From NCBI RefSeq assembly GCF_030813515.1, contig NZ_JAUSUK010000001.1, forward strand, positions 1,054,001 to 1,118,000: a stretch of 64,000 nucleotides of DNA, written 5' to 3'. The translations under genes and the position numbers were made by a program. The notes below the pieces were generated by a model, which was given only the letters and a program-made list of their open reading frames with translations, searched no databases and was not told the DNA's origin. This DNA comes from Rhodopseudomonas julia. Its GTDB lineage: Bacteria; Pseudomonadota; Alphaproteobacteria; Rhizobiales; Afifellaceae. Below, one piece after another: positions 55,681 through 64,000 of this stretch (the stretch's first letter is position 1; each line of letters begins with the position of its first letter).

Positions 55681-56550
55681 TCATTGCAAGCGTCGAATTG
55701 CGGTGATCGTGAGGCCTTTGGCGGCAAAACGCGATCGTGCCGCAACGAGCGGCTCGCTCGCTGAACACATGTGGAAAGCGTTGGCGTGAAGAAGGGTTTC
55801 GCCGTCGCGCATAAGGCCGACATGCCCCTCCCAGAAGACGAGGTCGCCGCGGCGAAGCGGCGGCAGATCATCGCCTAGCTCCAGCGCCTCGCCGATCTCG
55901 GCCGCCTGCATATCGGCATCTCGCGGCGCCTTTATCCCGGCCGCGTGAAGGGCGAGCTGAACGAGGCCCGAGCAGTCGATACCGGCATCTGTCTTGCCCC
56001 CCCAGAGATAGGGGACGCCCAGAAAACTCTCCGCAACGGCGGTCCAGTCGGGCTCGCGCGGGGCGTCGACAGGCAGAAGATGCTGCATGACCACGGCACC
56101 GGCCGGTTCGATGAGTCCGTAACGGGCGTTTTTGTCCTGCGCCTCCCCCGCAACTGCCAGTTCGGCACCGAGCGGCAACGTCGCCAGCGGCGGCAGCTTG
56201 ATATCGGGGCCCGGAAACAGAAAGGTGCTTCGGGCAGCCACGCGATGCGTCGGCATGCTCACTTCTGCCCTCAGCGATGCGCTCGGCAGCCAGCCGACAT
56301 AACCGTCGCCCTCGAGCTGGCCCCAGACCCAACCCTCGCCGGTCTCTTCGAAGACGCGGACGATTTCGCCGCAGAGCGCTTGCGTCTCGAGCGCGCCCAT
56401 CGGGTTCGGCTCGTGTCTCACCGGCGCCGTTCCATCCACAACCTGATAGAGACTGCCCTCGACGAAACGCGGAGCCTCCACGCGTCCCTTGAGACGCACA
56501 TCCGCAAGGTCGCGGCGGAAGGCGTTGCGGCGTGGATCGAGCTTCGTCAT
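55681..56550 (-). CDS. NlpC/P60 (C40) peptidase with N-terminal SH3-like domains
   Basis: 289 residues. The C-terminal C40 domain has WGGKTDAGIDCSGLVQLAL (catalytic Cys near residue 199) and GDLVFWEGHVGLM (His near 250), then HANAFHM. The N-terminal 140 residues resemble two bacterial SH3 domains (EGWVWGQLEGDGYVGWLPSAS near 80). No signal peptide is visible, as in other alphaproteobacterial members, so it may act on cytoplasmic muropeptides or be exported otherwise. The ATG overlaps the MarR stop by 4 bp. It cleaves gamma-D-glutamyl-diaminopimelate bonds by family. Confidence 0.9.
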   Translation of the reverse strand: MTKLDPRRNAFRRDLADVRLKGRVEAPRFVEGSLYQVVDGTAPVRHEPNPMGALETQALCGEIVRVFEETGEGWVWGQLEGDGYVGWLPSASLRAEVSMPTHRVAARSTFLFPGPDIKLPPLATLPLGAELAVAGEAQDKNARYGLIEPAGAVVMQHLLPVDAPREPDWTAVAESFLGVPYLWGGKTDAGIDCSGLVQLALHAAGIKAPRDADMQAAEIGEALELGDDLPPLRRGDLVFWEGHVGLMRDGETLLHANAFHMCSASEPLVAARSRFAAKGLTITAIRRLQ

Positions 56551-56894
56551 CGTGTCACATCCTCGGTCTTGGCAACGACGAGGTCGGCGAAGCGCTCCAG
56601 AAAGAGCGCACCGTCCACCGTCCGCTGCACCAGAACATTGCGCATGTCTTTGGGATCGCGCTTGCGCGTCAGAAGCCCGTGCCGCCCGAGCGTGTCGAGC
56701 GCGCGCGTGATGACGGCCTTGGTGACCCCAAGTTTCGCAGCAAGCCCGCGCACCGTGTGCGGCGGCGCCTCCAGATAGACGATCAAGAGGACCGTCATCT
56801 GGCGCGCCGTCAGATCCGGCTCTTCGGCACGCACCAGCGACAGCGTCACCTCGTACCACAGACGCAGAGCCTGGCTCGACCGCAGGATCGTCAT
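56547..56894 (-). CDS. Small MarR-family regulator
   Basis: 115 residues, shorter than the usual 140-150. It has the winged helix-turn-helix at about residues 33-85: LTARQMTVLLIVYLEAPPHTVRGLAAKLGVTKAVITRALDTLGRHG (shown in parts in this entry: VRGLAAKLGVTKAVITRAL, KRDPKDMRNVLVQRT as wing). The N-terminal dimerisation helix is short. It lies between the M17 peptidase gene (21 bp gap) and the C40 peptidase, overlapping the latter by 4 bp. It probably regulates this run. The ligand is unknown. Confidence 0.85.
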   Translation of the reverse strand: MTILRSSQALRLWYEVTLSLVRAEEPDLTARQMTVLLIVYLEAPPHTVRGLAAKLGVTKAVITRALDTLGRHGLLTRKRDPKDMRNVLVQRTVDGALFLERFADLVVAKTEDVTR

Positions 56895-56915
56895 GAGAGG
56901 CCGAATTCGGGCACG

Positions 56916-58340
56916 TCAGCCCCGGCCGTAACGCTCGGCGCAATAGGCGAAGAGCGCCCGGATCCCTTGCGCCTCGCCCCCCTTGGGTCCGAGCGCCCGC
57001 GCCTTCGGGGCCCAGCCAAAAATGTCGAAGTGCAGATAGGCCGGGCTTTCAGTGACGAAACGCGACAGAAACAGCGCCGCCGTGGTCGCCCCGGCGAAGC
57101 TGTTGCTGGAAATATGGTTCACATCGGCGATTTCGGAGGAGAGCCACGCATCGTAGGGCTTCCACAAGGGCAGCCGCCAGACGGGATCGTGCTCCACTTT
57201 GGAGGCCGCCTGGAGGCCTTCCACGACAGCCTCGTCGTCGGTGAAAAAAGGCGCGATATCGGGTCCGACGGCAACACGTGCGGCACCCGTCAAGGTCGCC
57301 ATCGAGACGACGAGCTCCGGCTTTTCCTCGTCAGCCAAAGCCAGAGCATCGGCCAGAACCAGCCGTCCCTCTGCATCGGTGTTGCCGATCTCGACCGTCA
57401 GCCCCTTGCGGCTCGGGAAGACATCGCCAGGGCGGAAGGCGCGGCCGGAAATGGAATTCTCGACGGCCGGGATGAGAACCCGCAGGCGCACCTTGAGGCC
57501 GGCAAGCATGATCATGCGCGCGAGCCCCAGGACATTTGCCGCCCCGCCCATGTCCTTCTTCATCAGCAGCATCGAGGACGGCGGCTTGATGTCGAGCCCG
57601 CCGGTATCGAAGACGACGCCCTTGCCGACGAGCGTCAGCTTGGGATCGGTTTCGTCGCCCCATTTCATGTCGATCAGGCACGGAGCCCGATCACTGCCGT
57701 GACCGACGGCGTGGATGAGCGGATAGTCGCGCGCCAGTTCCTCGCCTTCGGTCAGAGCGAAATCAGCGCCCGTCTCTTCCGCCAACCGCCGTGCCGCTGA
57801 TGCAAGCTCGGCCGGACCGAAATCATTGGCAGGCGTGTTGATGAGATCGCGCGTGAGGCTGACGCTGTCCGCTGTCTGCTGCAACCCGTCCAGGTCGAAA
57901 TCGTCCGGCAGGACGAGGCGCGGACGGTCCATCTCTGCGTCGCCATGATAGCGGGTGAAGCGGTAGCCGCCGAGCGCGAAGCCGAGGGCGGCAAGGCGCA
58001 GTTCGCCGAGCGCACCTTCAAGGCGGTAATTCCCGTCGGGAAGCTTCTGCGCGAGCTTGCCGGTGAGAAACGGATTTCTCGCAAGACCGCCGCGCCCGGC
58101 ACCAAAGAGCACGCGTTCAAGGCCCCCATCTGCACTCGGGAGGAGCGCGATGTCGCCGCTATGGGCGCAAAAGCCGCTTACATCCGCGAATCGGCGATGC
58201 TGATCGCTCAGACCGGCAAGGGCTGCGTCGAGCCCCTCTTCCTCAATGACGGTGACGGGCGTCACGCCCTTTTCGGCGCCGACATCGCCGGCCCTGACGA
58301 AAACTGGATGATTGCTCAAGATATCCTCCGATCGGCCCAC
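56916..58340 (-). CDS. M17-family leucyl aminopeptidase-like protein
   Basis: 474 residues. The C-terminal metallopeptidase domain has LVGKGVVFDTGGLDIKPPSS (near residue 237, metal ligand Lys/Asp), MKKDMGGAANVLGL and the signature NTDAEGRLVLADAL (near 322). The N-terminal macro-like domain is about 150 residues and less conserved than in PepA. It removes N-terminal residues from peptides. It is the first of three minus-strand genes; the MarR and C40 genes follow closely. Peptide or muropeptide turnover is a shared theme. The adjacent yej operon imports peptides. Confidence 0.92.
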   Translation of the reverse strand: MGRSEDILSNHPVFVRAGDVGAEKGVTPVTVIEEEGLDAALAGLSDQHRRFADVSGFCAHSGDIALLPSADGGLERVLFGAGRGGLARNPFLTGKLAQKLPDGNYRLEGALGELRLAALGFALGGYRFTRYHGDAEMDRPRLVLPDDFDLDGLQQTADSVSLTRDLINTPANDFGPAELASAARRLAEETGADFALTEGEELARDYPLIHAVGHGSDRAPCLIDMKWGDETDPKLTLVGKGVVFDTGGLDIKPPSSMLLMKKDMGGAANVLGLARMIMLAGLKVRLRVLIPAVENSISGRAFRPGDVFPSRKGLTVEIGNTDAEGRLVLADALALADEEKPELVVSMATLTGAARVAVGPDIAPFFTDDEAVVEGLQAASKVEHDPVWRLPLWKPYDAWLSSEIADVNHISSNSFAGATTAALFLSRFVTESPAYLHFDIFGWAPKARALGPKGGEAQGIRALFAYCAERYGRG

Positions 58341-58476
58341 CCCTAGGCGCGAGCGTCTGCCTTTGCAACGAGGACGATCCGCGAAGACGCAGGATCTGCC
58401 GCATTTAGCGTTAACGAATGCTTAGCCAGTCAGGCCTACATCTTGGTGCATAACGTGCCAGAACGGGACAGCCTCC

Positions 58477-59286
58477 ATGCGGATGCGGCCAAGTCAGAAA
58501 TCAGGTGCAGCGCTTCTTCGAACCGCTGCCATTCTTTCGCTCGTGGCCTTTGCGGCAGGCTGTCAGAGCCGGCAGGCCGACGCGCCTCGCACCACCGGCT
58601 CAATCGGCGCGACGCAGACGCTGGAGGTTTCCGATCTTAGCCACGACCAGGCGTTGCGCGCCGTCCAGGCCTGGGGCGCCCGGTACAGCAACGACGAAAA
58701 AGACAGAGTCGCGGCCCTCAATTATGCGGCAGCGCTGCGGGCGGCCGGCCAGCCGGCTCAGGCGGTGGCCGTCTTGCGCAAAGCCATCATCTTCCATCCG
58801 AAAGATCGGCAGGTGCTTGCCGCCTTCGGCAAAGCGCTCGCCGAAAACGGCGAGTTCCAGGAAGCGCTGGCGACCGTGCAACGGGCGCAGCATCGCGACA
58901 ATCCGGATTGGCGCCTGCTCGCTACGGAAGGGGGCATCCTCGATTCCGTCGGCCAGAACGAACAGGCCCGTCAGGCCTATCGCCAGGCACTCGTGCTCGC
59001 CCCTGGCGAGCCGCAGATCCTCAACAATCTCGGCATGTCCTATACGCTGACCGGCGAGCTCGACGAGGCCGAGAAAGTGCTTCGGCAGGCGGTCGCCAAT
59101 CCGAGCGCCTCGGCGAAGGTGCGTCAGAATTTGGCTCTCGTCCTTGGACTTCAGGGGAATTTTCGCGAGGCCGAAGCGATCGCCTCGCAGGATCTCTCGC
59201 CCGAAGAGGCACGAGCGAACATCGCTTATCTGCGGGCGATGCTGGCCCAGAAAGATACCTGGAAAGACATCAAGCAGGCCGGCTGA
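58477..59286 (+). CDS. tadD: TadD-like TPR lipoprotein
   Basis: 269 residues. Lipobox VAFAAGC gives a lipidation Cys at about residue 29, so the mature protein is a lipoprotein. Repeats of about 34 residues follow from residue 95 (PAQAVAVLRKAI, EFQEALATVQRAQ, EQARQAYRQALVLAPGEPQILNNLGMSY, ELDEAEKVLRQAV), at least four TPRs. TadD aids assembly of the Tad pilus secretin. It is read on the plus strand and is convergent with tadC, whereas in many Tad clusters tadD follows tadC in the same direction. Confidence 0.88.
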   Translation: MRMRPSQKSGAALLRTAAILSLVAFAAGCQSRQADAPRTTGSIGATQTLEVSDLSHDQALRAVQAWGARYSNDEKDRVAALNYAAALRAAGQPAQAVAVLRKAIIFHPKDRQVLAAFGKALAENGEFQEALATVQRAQHRDNPDWRLLATEGGILDSVGQNEQARQAYRQALVLAPGEPQILNNLGMSYTLTGELDEAEKVLRQAVANPSASAKVRQNLALVLGLQGNFREAEAIASQDLSPEEARANIAYLRAMLAQKDTWKDIKQAG

Positions 59287-59372
59287 CGCACGCGGCACGG
59301 CCGACAACCCTGCATTTCCTTGCCGGCACACCCGCATGACCCGGCATCGCGCCGGCACGCTTCACCGCCACG

Positions 59373-60338
59373 TCAATTCATCGACATAACCTGAATCGCT
59401 GCCGGCGTGATGATCACGGCAAACAGCACCGGCAGGAAGAACAGGATCATCGGAACGGTGAGCTTCGGCGGCAGCGAAGCCGCCTTCTTTTCAGCCTCCG
59501 CCATGCGCATGTCGCGGTTTTCCTGAGCGAGAACGCGCAGCGACTGGCCGAGCGGCGTACCGTACTTTTCCGCCTGAATGAGGCTCGTGACGACCGCGCG
59601 CACACCTTCGACGCCGGTACGCTTGCCGAGATTCTCGTACGCCTTGCGCCGATCCTGGAGGTAGGAGAGTTCCGCCGTCGTCAGCGACAATTCTTCAGCC
59701 AATTCCACCGATTGATGGCCGATTTCCTCCGACACCTTTCGGAAGGCCGATTCGATGCCCATACCCGATTCGACGCAGATGAGGAGGAGGTCGAGCGCAT
59801 CCGGCCAGGCCTGCTTGATGGCCGTCTGGCGCTTCGTCGTCCGGTTCTTCACGTAGAGCCCGGGCAGATAATAGCCGAGATAGGCGGCCGCCACGACGAT
59901 CACCAGCTTGATTGTCGGCGGCTGATCGATCGGGTCGAGGCCGAAGAGATAAAGTCCCGAGGCGATAAACATGCCAAGCGGCGCCAGCAAGCGAGCCGCA
60001 AGGAAAAAGAGGACAGGATTCTGGCCGCGCAGGCCGGCCATTCTGAGCTTGTTGACGATCTCCCCTTCTTCCGCCTGCTTCAGAAGATTGAAACGGTCGA
60101 CGAAATTTTTGACCCAGCGCGTCGGCTCCGGCTTCAGCGTCGCCTGCTTCTTGGCGGCATCCATCTTGGCGCGCTCGCGCGCGCGGATGCGCTCGCGTTC
60201 ACTCGACACCTGCTTCATGCGCGCGGAGAGATTGTCGCCGGCAAGATAGGGCCAGGCGAGGACGACGATCGCCGAGAACACCGATAGCGCCGAGGCAAGG
60301 GCGATGAAGAGATCGGTGTTTTGCTGAATGAGGTTCAT
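59373..60338 (-). CDS. tadC: Tad pilus inner-membrane protein TadC
   Basis: 321 residues, a type II secretion F-family protein. Three to four membrane spans: one near the N-terminus (ALASALSVFSAIVVLAWPYL), two central (FFLAARLLAPLGMFIASGLYLFG, LVIVVAAAYLGYYLPGL), one at the end. The conserved LDLLLICVESGMGIESAFRKVSEE motif is near residue 182. It forms the assembly platform with TadB. Starts 9 bp after the tadB stop. Confidence 0.93.
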   Translation of the reverse strand: MNLIQQNTDLFIALASALSVFSAIVVLAWPYLAGDNLSARMKQVSSERERIRARERAKMDAAKKQATLKPEPTRWVKNFVDRFNLLKQAEEGEIVNKLRMAGLRGQNPVLFFLAARLLAPLGMFIASGLYLFGLDPIDQPPTIKLVIVVAAAYLGYYLPGLYVKNRTTKRQTAIKQAWPDALDLLLICVESGMGIESAFRKVSEEIGHQSVELAEELSLTTAELSYLQDRRKAYENLGKRTGVEGVRAVVTSLIQAEKYGTPLGQSLRVLAQENRDMRMAEAEKKAASLPPKLTVPMILFFLPVLFAVIITPAAIQVMSMN

Positions 60339-60347
60339 GGCCGAGCG

Positions 60348-61346
60348 CTAGAAATCGAAGTTGATCATTTTGCGCATCACGAGGATGCCCATGAGCATCC
60401 AAATGGCAGCGCCCACGAGGACGATATGGCCGAGCGTCGTCGTGAAAAGAAGCGCGATGTAATCGGGGCTCGTCAGATAGACGATCGACCCGACGATGAT
60501 CGGCAAGCTGCCGATGATCATCGCCGAGGATTTTGCCTCCGAACTCATCGCTTTGATCTTTCCTGCCATCTTTTTCCGCTCGCGCAGGACCTTGGAGAGG
60601 TTCGACAATGCCTCGGCGAGACTGCCGCCCGTGCGCGACTGGATGGCGATGACGATGGCGAAGAAATTCGCTTCCTGGAGCGGGATACGCTCAGGCAGCT
60701 TGGAAACCGCCTCATCGAGCGGCATCCCAAGTGTCTGGTCCTCGATGATCTCGCGGAATTCGGTGGAGACGGGCGGCGAGGCTTCGGCGGCGATGATCTT
60801 CATGCAATCGACCAACGGCAGACCCGCCTTGACGCCGCGCACCACCACGTCGAGTGCGTTCGGAAATTCGGCGGTGAACTGCTTAAAGCGGCGCTGGCGC
60901 CGGAAATTCACATAAGCATAGGGCAGAAGAATGCCGAGGCCGAGGCCAAAACCGGCTGCCGGCACCAGCGGCAGGATACCCAAAAACACCAGGAGAGTGA
61001 TCGCCAAAAGCGAGGTCACGGCGCAGATCATGGTGAAGGTTTTAGTCGACCAGGCGAAACCGGCCTGACGCATGCGCAGCACCAGGGTCGGCTTGCGGCT
61101 GCGTTTCGATTTCTGCTGCTCTTCGATCTCGCGCAGCGTGTCTTCCACGCTGCGGCGCCGGCGGCCTTCCTCGCCGCCTTTGCGCTCTGTGTTGAGGGGG
61201 CGCGCAGTGACCCCTTCGACGCGCTTCTGGCTGCGTGAGCTGCTACCGAGCCCTGACGAAAACAGGGCAAAGACCACCCCCCCGACCGACAGGAAGATGA
61301 GGCCGACCAGTGCGAGCTTGATCATCTCGGGCGTCAGCACGGCCAC
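60348..61346 (-). CDS. tadB: Tad pilus inner-membrane protein TadB
   Basis: 332 residues, also a type II secretion F-family protein. The N-terminal region is polar (RPLNTERKGGEEGRRRRSVE) after a first span. Later spans include MICAVTSLLAITLLVFLGIL and the conserved PNALDVVVRGVKAGLPLVDCM motif near residue 175, then ESQTLGMPLDEAVSKLPERIP-like helices. With TadC it forms the platform on which the pilin is assembled by CpaF. Starts 40 bp after cpaF. Confidence 0.93.
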   Translation of the reverse strand: MAVLTPEMIKLALVGLIFLSVGGVVFALFSSGLGSSSRSQKRVEGVTARPLNTERKGGEEGRRRRSVEDTLREIEEQQKSKRSRKPTLVLRMRQAGFAWSTKTFTMICAVTSLLAITLLVFLGILPLVPAAGFGLGLGILLPYAYVNFRRQRRFKQFTAEFPNALDVVVRGVKAGLPLVDCMKIIAAEASPPVSTEFREIIEDQTLGMPLDEAVSKLPERIPLQEANFFAIVIAIQSRTGGSLAEALSNLSKVLRERKKMAGKIKAMSSEAKSSAMIIGSLPIIVGSIVYLTSPDYIALLFTTTLGHIVLVGAAIWMLMGILVMRKMINFDF

Positions 61347-61386
61347 GCCCTTTCAAGACTCCGATGATCGTTGGCCCGGGCTTTGC

Positions 61387-62862
61387 TCATGCGCGCATCG
61401 GCTCGTCTGCCTCGGCGGCGTCGAGAGCGGCGGCAAGGCGCTGTTCTTCGTTGAAATAGCGCGCCCGGTCCCAGAAGGCGGGGCGACCAATGCCGGTCGA
61501 GCGGTGGCGACCGAGGACACGACCGCCGGGATCCTCACCGAGAATATCGTAGACAAAGAGGTCCTGCGTGATGATGACATCGCCTTCCATACCCAACACC
61601 TCGGTGATGTGGGTGATGCGGCGCGAGCCATCGCGCAGACGGGCGGCCTGGACGATGACGTCGATCGACGAAACCATCATTTCGCGGATCGTACGCGAGG
61701 GCAGTGCATAGCCGCCCATGGTGATCATCGATTCGATGCGGCTCAGGGCTTCGCGCGGCGAGTTGGCGTGCAAGGTTCCCATGGAACCGTCATGGCCCGT
61801 ATTCATGGCTTGCAAGAGGTCGAAGGCTTCCGGTCCGCGCACCTCGCCGACGATGATACGTTCCGGGCGCATGCGCAGGCAGTTCTTGACGAGATCACGC
61901 ATCGTCACCTCACCCTCGCCTTCGAGGTTCGGCGGGCGCGTCTCCAAACGCACGACATGCGGCTGCTGCAATTGCAGTTCGGCTGCGTCCTCGCAGGTGA
62001 CGATACGCTCGTCGTGATCGATATAACGGGTCAGACAGTTCAACAGCGTGGTCTTGCCCGAACCGGTGCCGCCGGAAACGAGAACGTTGCAGCGCACCCG
62101 ACCGATGATCTGCAGAATGGTCGCGCCGTCCGGCGTGATCGTACCGAAGCGGACGAGCTGATCGAGGGTGAGCTTGTCCTTTTTGAACTTTCGAATGGTG
62201 AGAGCAGGCCCGTCGATCGACAAAGGCGGGGCGATAACGTTGACGCGCGATCCATCGGGCAGGCGCGCGTCGCAGATCGGGCTCGATTCGTCGACCCGGC
62301 GGCCGACCTGACTGACGATGCGCTGGCAGATGTTGAGCAACTGGGCGTTGTCGCGGAAGCGGATGTCCGTTTCCTCCACCTTGCCCAGCACTTCGATGAA
62401 GACCTGCTCAAAGCCGTTGACCATGATGTCGGCGATGTCGTCGCGCGCCAGCAGCGGCTCGAGCGGCCCATAGCCGAGAACATCGTTGCAAATATCTTCG
62501 AGCAATTCCTCCTGCTCGGAGATCGACATCACCAGGTTCTTCACCGTGATGATGTCGTTGACGATGTCGCGGATTTCTTCGCGCGCCTGCTCGGCGTCCA
62601 TCTTGGCAAGCTGCGACAGGTCGATCGTGTCGATCAGCGCGCCGAAGATCTGCGTCTTAACGCGATAATACTCTTCCGATTTGCGCGGACGTGCAGCGAT
62701 TTTCGCCGGCTTTGACGGAGCGGGCGGCGGCGTCAGGCTGGGCGCAGCCGAGGTCGCCGCCTTCACAGCGCTCTCGGATACGGCAGGCTTCTTGGGCGCC
62801 TCGACCGAAGGTTTCGGTCGCTGCCCTTGTTCAAGCTCCGTGACGCTGCGCTTGCCGAACAT
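61387..62862 (-). CDS. cpaF: Tad pilus assembly ATPase CpaF/TadA
   Basis: 491 residues. Secretion ATPase with N-terminal extension, Walker [20 protein letters not shown] near residue 260, Walker B/Asp box with [20 protein letters not shown] (near 330) and His box [17 protein letters not shown] near 352. A disordered Pro/Ala-rich first 60 residues precede the conserved core, as in other CpaF proteins. It powers pilin polymerisation and retraction. Operon cpaE-cpaF-tadB-tadC. Confidence 0.95.
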   Translation of the reverse strand: MFGKRSVTELEQGQRPKPSVEAPKKPAVSESAVKAATSAAPSLTPPPAPSKPAKIAARPRKSEEYYRVKTQIFGALIDTIDLSQLAKMDAEQAREEIRDIVNDIITVKNLVMSISEQEELLEDICNDVLGYGPLEPLLARDDIADIMVNGFEQVFIEVLGKVEETDIRFRDNAQLLNICQRIVSQVGRRVDESSPICDARLPDGSRVNVIAPPLSIDGPALTIRKFKKDKLTLDQLVRFGTITPDGATILQIIGRVRCNVLVSGGTGSGKTTLLNCLTRYIDHDERIVTCEDAAELQLQQPHVVRLETRPPNLEGEGEVTMRDLVKNCLRMRPERIIVGEVRGPEAFDLLQAMNTGHDGSMGTLHANSPREALSRIESMITMGGYALPSRTIREMMVSSIDVIVQAARLRDGSRRITHITEVLGMEGDVIITQDLFVYDILGEDPGGRVLGRHRSTGIGRPAFWDRARYFNEEQRLAAALDAAEADEPMRA

Positions 62863-62877
62863 TCACTCTTCCTTGGT

Positions 62878-64000
62878 TTAGGCGGCCCGCTTCGGTTTGG
62901 GCTTCGACTTCAGCTTCTCCAGCAAAGGCCCCAGGAGGAGACCCGTTTTGCGCCCGTGCTTGGTCTCCTTGCGGCCGGTGATGACCTGCGCCAGGTCCGT
63001 GAAGATTTCATTGATATTGGATTTCGCCGACGCCTCGGCAATCATCTGGCCGTTATTTGCGGCCGTCCCGAAAAGAAGCGGGTCGAAGGGGATCACGCCG
63101 CTTGTCGGCAATTGCAGCGCGGCGGCAAAATCGTCCGCCTTGATCTCAGGCTGGCGCGGCACACCGACCTTGTTCAATACGAGCCTTGGAGGCGCATCGT
63201 TGGGCCTCGCCTGCTTGAGGAAATCGACCAGATTCTTGGTGTTGCGCAGATTGGCGAGATCGGGCGTCGCGGTGATGACGATTTCGTCGGCCGCGAGCAA
63301 GGTCTTGCGCGCCCAAGAGGTCCAAAGGTGCGGCAGGTCGAGCACCACCGTCGGCACGTTCGACTGCACGAGATCTAGGACGTGATCGAAGGCCTCTTCG
63401 TCGAAATCATAGGTCTTGTCGAGCGTCGCGGGGGCAGCAAGCAAGCTCAGATGCTCCTGGCACTTGGTCAGAAGGCGATCGAGGAGAACTTCGTCGAGGC
63501 GGTCGGAGCCGAAGACGGCATCCGCCATGCCCTGCGGCGGATCCTCGTTAAAATCGAGCCCCGCAGTCCCGAAAGGCAAATCGAGATCGGCCAGGATGAC
63601 GTCGGAAGCGAAGACGCTCGCCATCGTCGAGGCGAGGTTGTGGGCGATTGTCGACGAGCCGACGCCGCCTTTGGCGCCGATAAAGGCAAATACCTGCCCG
63701 AGTTTGGCGCTTCCTTCTTCACTGTAAATATCGGCGATAGCACGGATCACCGCCATCACATCGATCGGCGCGACCAGATATTCGCTGACGCCACGCCTGA
63801 TCAGCTCACGGTAGGTCGCGACATCATTGGAATGGCCGATGACGAGAACCTTCGTGCCCGCATCGCAGACCTCCGCCAGCTCATCGAGGCGCGCCAGAAG
63901 ATCTTCTTTCTCCAGACGGCTCTCGACCACGATCAGATTGGGGGTGGGCGCGGATCGGTAAAACTCGCAGGCCGCACCAAGGCCCCCGGTATGCACCTTG
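62878..64000 (-). CDS. cpaE: CpaE/TadZ-type pilus localisation ATPase (5' end beyond window)
   Basis: At least 374 residues; the frame is still open at base 64000 and the first codons visible (KVHTGGLG) are inside the protein, so the start lies outside. The N-terminal part is an atypical receiver-like domain (LIVVESRLEKEDLLARLDEL, ISEYLVAPIDVMAVIRAI-like). The C-terminal MinD/ParA-like ATPase domain has FAFIGAKGGVGSSTIAHNLA (Walker A variant, near residue 127). It locates the Tad machinery to its cell pole. cpaF follows 15 bp on. Confidence 0.93.
   Translation of the reverse strand, partial: KVHTGGLGAACEFYRSAPTPNLIVVESRLEKEDLLARLDELAEVCDAGTKVLVIGHSNDVATYRELIRRGVSEYLVAPIDVMAVIRAIADIYSEEGSAKLGQVFAFIGAKGGVGSSTIAHNLASTMASVFASDVILADLDLPFGTAGLDFNEDPPQGMADAVFGSDRLDEVLLDRLLTKCQEHLSLLAAPATLDKTYDFDEEAFDHVLDLVQSNVPTVVLDLPHLWTSWARKTLLAADEIVITATPDLANLRNTKNLVDFLKQARPNDAPPRLVLNKVGVPRQPEIKADDFAAALQLPTSGVIPFDPLLFGTAANNGQMIAEASAKSNINEIFTDLAQVITGRKETKHGRKTGLLLGPLLEKLKSKPKPKRAA

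Noticed and set aside
61072-62715. A 547-codon frame on the plus strand over tadB and cpaF
   Set aside because: Antisense shadow of genes with full catalytic motifs.

Overview
The window is GC-rich and densely coded, and it looks like chromosomal DNA of an alphaproteobacterium, most likely of the Hyphomicrobiales (Rhizobiales). This is inferred from gene order: rpmH-rnpA-yidC-engB-argB, small SRP RNA-dnaX-ybaB/ebfC-recR, def-fmt-truA next to the dapD/dapE genes, kdsB-pheA, and a Tad/Cpa pilus cluster. No species can be named from the sequence alone.

Layout. 0-2.7 kb: the end of an MFS-like permease, a lipid-kinase gene overlapping a metallophosphoesterase gene, and a small P-loop NTPase. 3-18.4 kb: an accessory catabolic island with a GntR/FCD regulator, a 3-hydroxyisobutyrate-dehydrogenase-family enzyme, a TRAP transporter (dctPQM), a cupin, an SCP2-like protein, an alpha/beta hydrolase, a lactonase-type metallo-beta-lactamase fold, a Liv-type ABC transporter on the minus strand, an aldehyde dehydrogenase and a carboxymuconolactone-decarboxylase-like protein. 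A near-identical 12-15 bp operator (core GATTGTATGATC) lies upstream of the regulator, the TRAP operon, the divergent ABC/ALDH pair and the decarboxylase-like gene, so the island is probably one regulon. 18.4-19.1 kb: terminators, a truncated PhzF gene and tRNA-Arg(ACG).

19-23 kb: an orphan histidine kinase, a flavin disulfide oxidoreductase and a TVP38/TMEM64 membrane protein. 23-44 kb: housekeeping genes for ribosome and RNase P, membrane insertion, arginine biosynthesis, clamp loader, recombination, Met-tRNA formylation/deformylation, pseudouridylation, diaminopimelate biosynthesis, NADH pyrophosphatase, prephenate dehydratase and CMP-KDO synthesis. 44-45.5 kb: a membrane-anchored cytochrome with two c-type heme domains joined by a linker with a six-copy 15-bp repeat. 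45.6-54.8 kb: a Yej-type peptide ABC operon with two tandem binding proteins, followed by a hydroxypyruvate-reductase-like gene. 54.7-58.3 kb: an FkbM methyltransferase, an NlpC/P60 peptidase, a MarR regulator and an M17 aminopeptidase. 58.4-64 kb: tadD convergent with tadC-tadB-cpaF-cpaE, the last running off the window.

The most novel-looking part is the 3-18.4 kb island. Its gene set suggests uptake of a small organic acid, ester or lactone by two unrelated transporters, hydrolysis, then oxidation through a semialdehyde. The cupin has the His-His-Gln-His ligand pattern known from manganese cupin hydroxynitrile lyases. The substrate cannot be read from sequence.
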